From an uncultured Clostridia bacterium (GTDB taxonomy: Bacteria; Bacillota; Clostridia; Monoglobales; Firm-18): a stretch of DNA of 12,247 bases. Below the pieces are notes generated by a model. It saw only the letters and a list, made by a program, of their open reading frames with translations, was not told the origin of the DNA and made no database searches. The stretch's first letter is position 1. Every line of letters starts with the position of its first letter. Shown here in pieces: positions 1 through 6,473 of the stretch. Where the stretch lies: NCBI GenBank assembly GCA_937914775.1, contig CALDNB010000089.1, positions 1 through 12,247 on the forward strand. Direction: 5' to 3'. The translations under genes and the position numbers were made by a program.

Positions 1-43
1 AGGCAGAAAATACAATTATGATGCTTGGTGACGCAAAAGAAAC
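1..43 (+). repeat. pntB: direct repeat, copy 1 (end of first PntB domain III)
   Basis: These 43 bases are identical to 529-571 and lie 528 bases (176 codons) apart in the same frame. They encode the end of domain III. The match presumably runs further left than the window edge. Divergence begins at base 44. Confidence 0.95.
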
Positions 44-596
44 AGTAACAACGCTTACTTCAACAATCGGAAATGCACCAAGTGAGACTAAAGAAGAAAC
101 AAACGTTACAGATATTCTTAAAGATGCAAAAAAAGTTATAATAGTACCCGGTTACGGTATGGCACTTGGTCAGGCACAGAGTATTGTTAAATCTTTTGCA
201 GACAAACTTGAAAGTAACGGTGCAGAGGTGAAATACGCAATACACCCTGTTGCAGGAAGAATGCCGGGACACATGAACGTACTATTATGCGAGGTTGACG
301 TTCCTTACGACAAACTGTATGAAATGGATGCAATAAATGAGGAATTTAAAGAAACAGATGTTGCGGTTATAATCGGTGCGAATGACGTAGTAAACCCTGC
401 AGCAAATACTGCAGAGGGCACCCCTATTTATGGTATGCCTGTACTTAATGCGTCAGATGCAAAGCACGTTATAGTATGTAACTTTGATGACAAACCGGGA
501 TATGCAGGAGTTCCAAACCCACTTTATCAGGCAGAAAATACAATTATGATGCTTGGTGACGCAAAAGAAACGGTTGCATCGTTAATGTCTTTCTGA
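1..596 (+). CDS. pntB: NAD(P) transhydrogenase subunit beta, C-terminal part with a second (tandem) domain III; 5' end outside window
   Basis: PntB is the membrane subunit of the proton-translocating transhydrogenase; its cytosolic domain III binds NADP(H) and exchanges hydride with NAD(H) on PntA. The reading frame enters from the left edge (codons from base 3) and ends at TGA 594-596. Bases 1 to about 60 encode the last residues of one domain III (AENTIMMLGDAKETV). A linker of about 20 residues follows, then a complete second domain III to the stop. Recognisable in copy 2 are PGYGMALGQAQ (nt 138-170), HPVAGRMPGHMNVLL (nt 243-287), GANDVVNPAA (nt 375-404) and GYAGVPNPLY (nt 498-527). The family's conserved VIV-x-KRS is replaced by VIVCNFDDK (nt 471-494), so NADP(H) selectivity is doubtful in this copy. 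No transmembrane part is visible, because domains I/II lie outside the window. The identification is secure; the function of the doubled domain is not known. Confidence 0.9.
   Translation, partial: AENTIMMLGDAKETVTTLTSTIGNAPSETKEETNVTDILKDAKKVIIVPGYGMALGQAQSIVKSFADKLESNGAEVKYAIHPVAGRMPGHMNVLLCEVDVPYDKLYEMDAINEEFKETDVAVIIGANDVVNPAANTAEGTPIYGMPVLNASDAKHVIVCNFDDKPGYAGVPNPLYQAENTIMMLGDAKETVASLMSF
529..571 (+). repeat. pntB: direct repeat, copy 2 (end of second PntB domain III)
   Basis: Identical to 1-43. Identity stops exactly where the two copies go on to different C-terminal tails (TTLTST in copy 1, ASLMSF plus stop in copy 2). The match at nucleotide level suggests a recent duplication or ongoing gene conversion. 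Confidence 0.95.
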
Positions 597-628
597 TATA
601 ATTTAAACTAGGGAAAGGGATTGGTTTT

Positions 629-1114
629 GTGAATTATAAAATCAGAAAGATGGTATTTGAAGACAATATGGTTGTTGCATCACTTATAAGATACAATTTA
701 AAAAAGCACGGTCTTGATATCCCGGGAACGGTGTACTTTGACCCTGTTGTGGATAATCTTTATGAATTCTATTCAAAGGGTACGAAGCGGGGGTATTATG
801 TCCTTGAAAATTCGGACAATCAGGTTGTAGGGGGAATCGGATTTGACCAGTTCTCTTATTTCGATAATTGTGCCGAACTTCAAAAATTATATCTGGCAGA
901 CTCGGTAAAAGGCCTTGGCCTGGGATATAAACTCATAAGTTTTGTGGAGGAAAGAATGAAAGAAGCAGGTTTTACGGCGTCTTATCTTGAAACACACAGT
1001 AATCTTCAGGCGGCAATTCACATTTATAAAAAAAGCGGTTATTCATTGATAGAACGGCCGAAGTCCGTTGCCCACGGTGCGATGGACAATTTCTTCTATA
1101 AAAAACTTGTGTGA
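629..1114 (+). CDS. GNAT-family N-acetyltransferase
   Basis: A 161-residue protein of the Gcn5-related N-acetyltransferase fold, which transfers an acetyl group from acetyl-CoA to an amine. The acetyl-CoA pyrophosphate loop is visible at residues 94-99 (KGLGLG, fitting R/Q-x-x-G-x-G/A with Lys in the first place). It is preceded by the beta-4 strand ELQKLYL (83-89) and followed by the helix ISFVEERMKEAGF. The family's C-terminal segment ETHSNLQAAIHIYKKSGY (121-138) is intact, and total length is normal. The start is GTG at 629, chosen because GGGAAAGGGA (611-620) sits 8 bases before it and no ATG fits. It lies 32 bases after pntB with no terminator between, so it is probably co-transcribed. 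The substrate cannot be read from the sequence. Confidence 0.88.
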   Translation: MNYKIRKMVFEDNMVVASLIRYNLKKHGLDIPGTVYFDPVVDNLYEFYSKGTKRGYYVLENSDNQVVGGIGFDQFSYFDNCAELQKLYLADSVKGLGLGYKLISFVEERMKEAGFTASYLETHSNLQAAIHIYKKSGYSLIERPKSVAHGAMDNFFYKKLV

Positions 1115-1130
1115 CCGTTGTAAAAAAATA

Positions 1131-1158
1131 TTTACTTTTTGTAAATATATGATATAAT
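1131..1158 (+). promoter_or_regulatory. sigma-A-type promoter of the amino-acid permease, overlapped by an inverted repeat
   Basis: The -35 candidate is TTTACT (1131-1136) and the -10 is a perfect TATAAT (1153-1158), with a 16-base spacer. The predicted leader is only about 25 bases, too short for a riboswitch. An 8-bp inverted repeat, ATATTTAC (1128-1135) and GTAAATAT (1141-1148) around TTTTT, covers the -35 and could be a repressor site. Confidence 0.65.
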
Positions 1159-1190
1159 ATAGTTGTTCTTATTTTAAAGGAGGAATTTTA

Positions 1191-2588
1191 ATGGAAGTAC
1201 TAAATAAAAAATATGGTTTGGTAACTGCTATCTGTATGGTAGTAGGTACCGTAATCGGTTCAGGTGTTTTCTTTAAAGCGCAGAACGTACTTACAGCCAC
1301 AGGCGGAAATATGCCTCTTGGTATTGCTGCCTGGGTTATTACAGGTTTACTTATGATTATCTGTTCTGCACAGTTTGCTGTAATGGCAACAAAGTATGAA
1401 AAAGTCAGCGGTGTTGTTGACTATGCAGAGGCCACCTGCGGTAAAAGTTACGGTTACTATCTTGCATGGTTTATGGTAAACGTTTATTACCCCGGTATGA
1501 CATCAGTTCTTGCATGGGTTTCTGCAAGATATCTTGGTGTTCTTTTCGGCTGGAGTATGGTAGGACCTGAAGTTATGGCTTTGGCAGGATTTTTCCTGAT
1601 TGCTTCATATACAATGAATGCTCTATCACCAAAACTTGCAGGTAAATTCCAGATAAGTGCTACAATTATTAAGTTAATTCCCATTGTTCTGATGGCAATT
1701 GTTGGTACAATTGTAGGTTTTGCAAACGGAACTCTTACAAACAACTTTACTACAGTTGTTTCGGAGGCTGTTGGCGGTACTGCAAGCAGCGGACTGTTTG
1801 CGGCAATCGTTGCTACTGTATTTGCTTATGAGGGCTGGATTGTTGCTACATCTATCAATGCTGAACTTAAAAACCCGAAGAAAAACTTGCCCATCGCTCT
1901 TGTAATAGGTTCTTTAATCGTTGTTTGCGCTTACGTTTTATACTTTATCGGTGTAGCAGGCGGTGCAACTAACGAGGTTCTTATAAACGAGGGTGCAACA
2001 ACTGCATTTACTAACATCTTCGGTGGTGTAGGCGGAACAATTTTAAATATTTGTATTATCATTTCCTGCTTAGGTACACTTAACGGTCTTATGGTTGGTG
2101 CAACACGTGGTATGTATGCTATTGCTGCCCGTAATGACGGTCCTAAGCCCGAAACTTTCAGTCAGATTGACAAGGCTACAAATATGACAACAAACTCTTC
2201 TGTCTGGGGATTGTTTGTTTGTGCTATATGGCTTGTTTACTTCTATGGTGCAAACTTAACAAATGGTTGGTTTGGTGTTTTCAACTTTGACTCATCAGAA
2301 CTACCCATCGTTACAATTTATGCTATGTATATTCCGATTTTCATTGCATGGATGATAAAGGAAAAAGATATGGGAGTATTTAAACGTTTTATTCTTCCTG
2401 TAATTTCTATAATAGCATGTTTGTTTATGGTGTTTGCGGCAGTTTATGCTCACGGCATTACTCCTTATCTGGCTGCAAAGGCTAACGGCACTTTCTCATT
2501 CCCCGTATTGTTCTACTTGATTATCTTTGCGGTGGTTATGATTTTGGGTGCGATTTTTAAAAAACCAAAAAATCAGATTAATGAATAA
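1191..2588 (+). CDS. APC-superfamily amino-acid permease (SteT/LAT-like exchanger)
   Basis: A 465-residue, very hydrophobic integral membrane protein with about twelve membrane segments and no signal peptide, the normal size for the APC superfamily. The unwound first helix that binds the substrate amino group is recognisable as IGSGVF (residues 22-27), preceded by YGLVTAICMVVGTV. The helix-6 region (FAAIVATVFAYEGW) and the following cytoplasmic loop (NAELKNPKKNLPIAL) are also typical. This pattern is closest to SteT/LAT-type amino-acid exchangers; substrate assignment (Ser/Thr, large neutral, other) is not possible here. AAAGGAGG (1176-1183) lies 7 bases before the ATG. The gene has its own promoter and a strong terminator, so it is a monocistronic unit and not part of the downstream hydrolase operon, though it could import amino acids related to it. 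Confidence 0.9.
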   Translation: MEVLNKKYGLVTAICMVVGTVIGSGVFFKAQNVLTATGGNMPLGIAAWVITGLLMIICSAQFAVMATKYEKVSGVVDYAEATCGKSYGYYLAWFMVNVYYPGMTSVLAWVSARYLGVLFGWSMVGPEVMALAGFFLIASYTMNALSPKLAGKFQISATIIKLIPIVLMAIVGTIVGFANGTLTNNFTTVVSEAVGGTASSGLFAAIVATVFAYEGWIVATSINAELKNPKKNLPIALVIGSLIVVCAYVLYFIGVAGGATNEVLINEGATTAFTNIFGGVGGTILNICIIISCLGTLNGLMVGATRGMYAIAARNDGPKPETFSQIDKATNMTTNSSVWGLFVCAIWLVYFYGANLTNGWFGVFNFDSSELPIVTIYAMYIPIFIAWMIKEKDMGVFKRFILPVISIIACLFMVFAAVYAHGITPYLAAKANGTFSFPVLFYLIIFAVVMILGAIFKKPKNQINE

Positions 2589-2600
2589 TTGAAATTTTTT

Positions 2601-2636
2601 ATTCCTCCCGACCTTAAAGTCGGGAGGAATTTTTAT
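2601..2636 (+). terminator. intrinsic (Rho-independent) terminator
   Basis: A perfect 12-bp stem, ATTCCTCCCGAC (2601-2612) with GTCGGGAGGAAT (2619-2630), closes the loop CTTAAA and is followed by a T-rich run. It ends the permease transcript. The base run on the other side does not give a T-tract on the - strand, so it works in one direction. Confidence 0.93.
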
Positions 2637-2642
2637 AATTAA

Positions 2643-2658
2643 AGAGGTGATTGTTATT
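2643..2658 (+). promoter_or_regulatory. Shine-Dalgarno element that points to an ATT start codon
   Basis: AGAGGTGA (2643-2650) matches the anti-SD well. Counted from its GG (2646-2647), the ideal start lies about 8 bases on, at ATT 2656-2658. The GTG at 2647 that software would choose lies inside the SD itself and has no SD of its own upstream. Confidence 0.5.
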
Positions 2659-3321
2659 AACAAAACAATACGGCAAACACTAATTTCAATGGGAGAAAAA
2701 GAGTACAGAGATTTCAGTTCTGCCCTTATGCCTACGGTTGATAAAAGCAAGGTTATAGGCATACGTGTTCCGGTTTTGCGAAAATATGCAAAAGGACTGG
2801 AAAACTATGAAGATTTTTTAACGGAACTTCCACACAAGTATTTTGAGGAAAACAATCTTCACGCATTTTTAATAGAAAGAGAGCAAAACTTTGACAGGTG
2901 TATAGAAAAACTGAATGCTTTTTTGCCTTATGTAGATAACTGGGCAACCTGCGACAGTATGAAACCGAAAGTTTTGAAAAAAGAGCCTGAAAAACTGCTG
3001 GAGCATATTAAAGTATGGATTAAATCGACGGAGATTTATACCGTAAGATATGCAATTAATTTGTTAATGAGTTTTTATCTTGACGGAAATTTTAATCTGG
3101 ATTATCTTGTTGCCGGGGTTGAAACTGACCAGTACTATATCAATATGATGCGGGCGTGGTATTTTGCTACTGCACTTGCAAAGCGGTATAAAGAAACTTT
3201 GCCTTACATAGAGAATAATGTGCTTGATAAGTGGACACATAATAAAACTATACAAAAGGCAGTGGAAAGTCTTAGAATTTCAAAGGAACAAAAAGAGTAT
3301 TTAAAAACATTGAAAAGGTAA
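2656..3321 (+). CDS. AlkD-like DNA alkylation repair protein (HEAT-like repeats)
   Basis: An all-helical protein of about 221 residues matching the AlkC/AlkD family, whose AlkD members excise N3- and N7-alkylated purines with a HEAT-like solenoid. Numbering from a GTG at 2647, the AlkD-type active-site pattern is visible: W99 and D103 in NWATCD (same spacing as W109/D113 of Bacillus cereus AlkD), R134 in YTVRYAINLL and probably W171 in MRAWYF. The length fits. The start is uncertain: GTG 2647 overlaps the Shine-Dalgarno, whereas ATT at 2656 is ideally placed and would give MNKTIRQ, a typical N-terminus for this family. The next ATG (2689) is within conserved sequence. It begins about 20 bases after a strong terminator with no good promoter between them, so expression may depend on read-through. 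Confidence 0.82.
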   Translation: MNKTIRQTLISMGEKEYRDFSSALMPTVDKSKVIGIRVPVLRKYAKGLENYEDFLTELPHKYFEENNLHAFLIEREQNFDRCIEKLNAFLPYVDNWATCDSMKPKVLKKEPEKLLEHIKVWIKSTEIYTVRYAINLLMSFYLDGNFNLDYLVAGVETDQYYINMMRAWYFATALAKRYKETLPYIENNVLDKWTHNKTIQKAVESLRISKEQKEYLKTLKR

Positions 3322-3322
3322 A

Positions 3323-3407
3323 CTTATTCACTTTACTTGTAAAAAATATTGTAAATCAAAACGTTTTATTATATAATGGTTTTATTAAGGTTTAATCAGT
3401 GAATAAG
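3323..3407. repeat. inverted repeat arms flanking the operon promoter
   Basis: CTTATTCAC at 3323-3331 and its exact reverse complement GTGAATAAG at 3399-3407 lie on either side of the promoter, 67 bases apart. The left arm is upstream of the predicted transcription start, so the pair cannot fold in the mRNA; if functional, it would bind a protein on DNA. A TTTAC-TT-GTAAA half-site pair sits at 3332-3343. Chance is possible in AT-rich DNA. Confidence 0.35.
3349..3377 (+). promoter_or_regulatory. sigma-A-type promoter of the hydrolase/Etf operon
   Basis: TTGTAA (3349-3354) and TATAAT (3372-3377) are separated by exactly 17 bases. The predicted start near 3384 leaves a leader of about 35 bases before the GTG at 3419. 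This is the last convincing promoter before the end of lctD, so it probably drives all the genes from 3419 onward. It is bracketed by a 9-bp inverted repeat, CTTATTCAC (3323-3331) and GTGAATAAG (3399-3407). Confidence 0.72.
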
Positions 3408-3418
3408 GAGGTCGTAAT

Positions 3419-5317
3419 GTGAAAATCAAAATCTTAAATGAAAAAACCCCTGTTATTTATGCTAAGGAAGAACTTTCAAAATACCTTTCTCAGATGGGTA
3501 ATGAAATTAATGAGCAGGGAAAGGTAATAGAACTTGGTTTATACAGTGACTTTAATAAAATAAAACAAGAGGACAATAAAAAAGAGGACTCTTTTGTTAT
3601 AAACATAAAAAAAGGAAAAGGGTTTATTGCAGGGTCAAATCCAAGAAGTGTTCTTTACGGCGTATACAAATATTTAAAAGAACTTGGCTGCGACTGGGTA
3701 CGCCCGGGGAAAGACGGAGAAATTGTTCCCAAATGCGATGCAAAGCAATATGACGTTATATTAAGTGAAAAAGCGTCATACAACTACCGTGGTGTATGTA
3801 TGGCGGGAAGCATAAGCATTGAAAACGCCCTTGACCAGATTGAATGGTGCGCAAAGATGTTTTTCAACAGGATTTTTATGGAACTTGTTGATTCTTCTGT
3901 GTTCTTTGAAAACTGGTATAACCATGTGCAAAACCCGAAAAGAGAGCCTGAGGGTATTACGAAGGAAAAGATTAATGAATACCTGCATACAATAAGCGAT
4001 GAAATAAGTAAGCGTGGTATGATTTTCCAAAAAGCAGGACACGGTTTTATGTGTGAGCCCTTTGGAATTAACGTACACGAATGGGGAAAAACTGCAGGTG
4101 ACGGCTTTGTGGTTCCTGATGAAATAAAAGAAATGCTTGCGGAAATTAACGGCAAAAGAGGGCTGCACAGAAATATCCCTATGATTACAAATATGTGTAT
4201 GTCTAACCCCGAAGCAAGAAAAAGAGTTGTAAAATATGTAGTGGAATATGCTAAAAACAATCAGGATATTACAGAAATTCACTTCTGGCTGGCAGACGGT
4301 TATGACAATCATTGTGAGTGCGAGGAATGTAGAAAAGCACTTCCCACTGATTTTTACATAATGCTTTTAAATGAAATTGATGAAGAACTGACAAAAGAGG
4401 GTCTTGACACAAAAATTATGGGTCTTTCCTATGTTGAGTTGCTTTGGCCTCCCATTAAAGAGAGACTTAAAAATCCTGACAGATTTGGAATAATGTTTTG
4501 TCCTATTACACGAAGTTGTGCAGTATCTTATAAAATGGAGGACCCATATAACAGAGATTTGGTGCTTCCGAAATTTGAAAGGAACAACATAGACTGGGCA
4601 ATGTCTGCTGCTGAAAACTTTGCCTTTTTAAAGGAATGGCAAAAACTTATGCCCGGCTTTAAGGATTTTTATGAATTCAGTTACCATTTCTACTGGCGAA
4701 TAGTTACCGACTACGGTTTTTATAACACTGCAAGAAATCTTTTTGAAGATGTTGTTTATCTTGAGAAAGCAGGGTTAGACGGTATGATTACCTGTCAGCC
4801 GACAAAGTGCTATTTCCCTACAGGCATTGGTCTTTACACTTATGCTCAGGCACTTTGGAACAAATCACTTGACTTTGAAGATGTTGCCAAAAACTTCATA
4901 AAAGTTTCCTTTGGTGAGGGCTGGGAATTTGTGCATAAGTATCTTCAGACTCTTTCTGAAACAAGTGAGTATTCGGAAAACAGATATCCCAATGACGTTC
5001 CGCCAAAATACGTCAAGAAAAGATGCGGCTGGATACGTGACTTTATTTGTGAAACAAAAGCAGACAGAGAAAAATATAGCGGCAATAATTTAGTTGAGGA
5101 AACTTCATGGAAATATTTAAACGAACATGCAGAGTTTTTAATGTACTTTACAAAACTTATAGAAGCATTGGAAGACAAGGACTACGAAAGTTCAAAAGAG
5201 GCTCTTGACAGTCTTTGTGAGTATCTCTACGATGTGGAAGAAAAAATCGAAAATGTATTTAGTATAGCAGGAGTTTTATCAAGATATCCTGCACTTGTTG
5301 AAAACCTTAAAAAGTAA
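3419..5317 (+). CDS. DUF4838-family glycoside-hydrolase-like protein, cytosolic
   Basis: A 632-residue protein recognised as DUF4838, a family related to GH20/GH67-type hydrolases and of unknown specificity. The N-terminal alpha/beta domain typical of such enzymes ends in GSNPRSVLYGVYKYLKELG (72-90) followed by CDWVRPG, the usual lead-in to the catalytic barrel. The barrel then begins with YNYRGVCMAGS (121-131). Residues 290-304 (WLADGYDNHCECEEC) carry the family's Trp/Asp plus C-x-C-x-x-C signature, possibly a metal site. H208 in KAGHGF is another likely active-site residue. There is no signal peptide, unlike many extracellular members, so it should act on an imported substrate. The start is GTG 3419, 7 bases after AAGGAGG (3405-3411); an ATG at 3417 is followed at once by a stop. 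It is first in the operon. The reaction is not known. Confidence 0.8.
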   Translation: MKIKILNEKTPVIYAKEELSKYLSQMGNEINEQGKVIELGLYSDFNKIKQEDNKKEDSFVINIKKGKGFIAGSNPRSVLYGVYKYLKELGCDWVRPGKDGEIVPKCDAKQYDVILSEKASYNYRGVCMAGSISIENALDQIEWCAKMFFNRIFMELVDSSVFFENWYNHVQNPKREPEGITKEKINEYLHTISDEISKRGMIFQKAGHGFMCEPFGINVHEWGKTAGDGFVVPDEIKEMLAEINGKRGLHRNIPMITNMCMSNPEARKRVVKYVVEYAKNNQDITEIHFWLADGYDNHCECEECRKALPTDFYIMLLNEIDEELTKEGLDTKIMGLSYVELLWPPIKERLKNPDRFGIMFCPITRSCAVSYKMEDPYNRDLVLPKFERNNIDWAMSAAENFAFLKEWQKLMPGFKDFYEFSYHFYWRIVTDYGFYNTARNLFEDVVYLEKAGLDGMITCQPTKCYFPTGIGLYTYAQALWNKSLDFEDVAKNFIKVSFGEGWEFVHKYLQTLSETSEYSENRYPNDVPPKYVKKRCGWIRDFICETKADREKYSGNNLVEETSWKYLNEHAEFLMYFTKLIEALEDKDYESSKEALDSLCEYLYDVEEKIENVFSIAGVLSRYPALVENLKK

Positions 5318-5339
5318 CAAAACGAGGAGTTTTTAGGAA

Positions 5340-6473
5340 ATGAATTTACAAAAATTTTCTGAAGAATATTATAACGAACTTTTAAAACTGCACCATGACC
5401 TTTGCCTTATCTCTGCACCATCGCACTATGAGGATGAAAGGGCGAAGTATATTTTAGAGTGTTTAAAAGATGCCGGTATTGAAAATGCCTATATTGACGA
5501 GGCAAAAAATGTTGTTTGTAAATTTGGAAAACCAAGTGATAAGATGGTGGTTTTTATGGCACATACAGACACGGTTTTTCCTATGGACACGCCTCTTGAT
5601 TATGTTGACGACGGCGAAAATATATATTGCCCCGGTGTGGGTGATGATACAGCAAGTCTTGCAGTTATGCTTGTGTGTATAAAATATATTGCACAAAATG
5701 GTATTGTTCCGGGAAAATCACTTATGTTTGTGGCAAATTCCTGCGAAGAGGGACTTGGCAATCTTAAAGGTTGCCGTCAGATTTTTAAGGATTATGGTGA
5801 TAAAATAGAGTATATGTATTCTTTCGACGCAAAACCAACAGGTGTTACCAATAAAAGCGTGGGCTCACATCGCTATGAAATAACAGCAATAACAGAGGGC
5901 GGTCATTCTTTTGGTGCATTTGGTAACCGCAACGCTATTAATGTGCTGGCGGGAATAATTAACGAAATCTATAAAATAGAAGTTCCAAAAAAGGGTGACA
6001 GCAATACTACATATAACGTGGGTACCATTGAGGGTGGCACGAGTGTAAATACAATAGCCCAGAACGCGTCAATGCTTTGCGAATACCGTTCCGATAATGT
6101 GGAATGTCTTGCAATAATGGAAAAGAAATTCAATGATATTTTTGAAAAAGCAAAAGAAAACTGCATTGAATTAAAAATAGATCTGGTTGGTAATCGACCT
6201 TGTATGAGTGAACAAATGAATATGGGTTTACTTCGGGAGATAACTGAACGTGCGAAAGAAATCCAGTCCAGACACTTTTTGGTGGACGTGGCAGAAAAAT
6301 CGGGTTCTACAGATTGCAACATCCCGCACTCACTGGGCATTCCTGCACTTGCACTTTCAAGCTATGACGGCGGCGGAACTCATACACGGGAGGAATGGAT
6401 AATAAAGGACAGCCTGAAAGCGGGATTGAAAGTGGCTATGGAATTGATTTTAACTGAAGGGGGCTTGTTGTAA
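5340..6473 (+). CDS. M20-family zinc metallopeptidase/deacylase
   Basis: A 377-residue cytosolic hydrolase of the M20 family (ArgE/DapE/carboxypeptidase group), which cleaves peptide or N-acyl bonds with two zinc ions. All expected active-site residues are present: H75 and D77 in AHTDTVF, bridging D102 in GVGDD, catalytic base E136 with ligand E137 in NSCEEGLGN, D163 in SFDAKP and H348 in GGTHTREEW. The lid/dimerisation domain lies roughly at 175-290, starting at GSHRYEITAITEGGHSFG, whose H189 is the usual lid-domain histidine. It should therefore be active. It begins 22 bases after the DUF4838 gene, with GAGGAG (5324-5329) 10 bases before the ATG, and overlaps the next gene by one base. Its place in the operon suggests trimming of peptide or acyl groups from the same substrate; the exact bond is unknown. 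Confidence 0.9.
   Translation: MNLQKFSEEYYNELLKLHHDLCLISAPSHYEDERAKYILECLKDAGIENAYIDEAKNVVCKFGKPSDKMVVFMAHTDTVFPMDTPLDYVDDGENIYCPGVGDDTASLAVMLVCIKYIAQNGIVPGKSLMFVANSCEEGLGNLKGCRQIFKDYGDKIEYMYSFDAKPTGVTNKSVGSHRYEITAITEGGHSFGAFGNRNAINVLAGIINEIYKIEVPKKGDSNTTYNVGTIEGGTSVNTIAQNASMLCEYRSDNVECLAIMEKKFNDIFEKAKENCIELKIDLVGNRPCMSEQMNMGLLREITERAKEIQSRHFLVDVAEKSGSTDCNIPHSLGIPALALSSYDGGGTHTREEWIIKDSLKAGLKVAMELILTEGGLL

Noticed and set aside
1115..1190. Possible riboswitch before the amino-acid permease
   Set aside because: The -10 box lies at 1153-1158, leaving a leader of about 25 bases, too short for any known aptamer.
3776..4312. Two overlapping - strand open frames opposite the DUF4838 gene
   Set aside because: They are antisense to conserved barrel sequence, overlap one another in different frames and have no recognisable domain.
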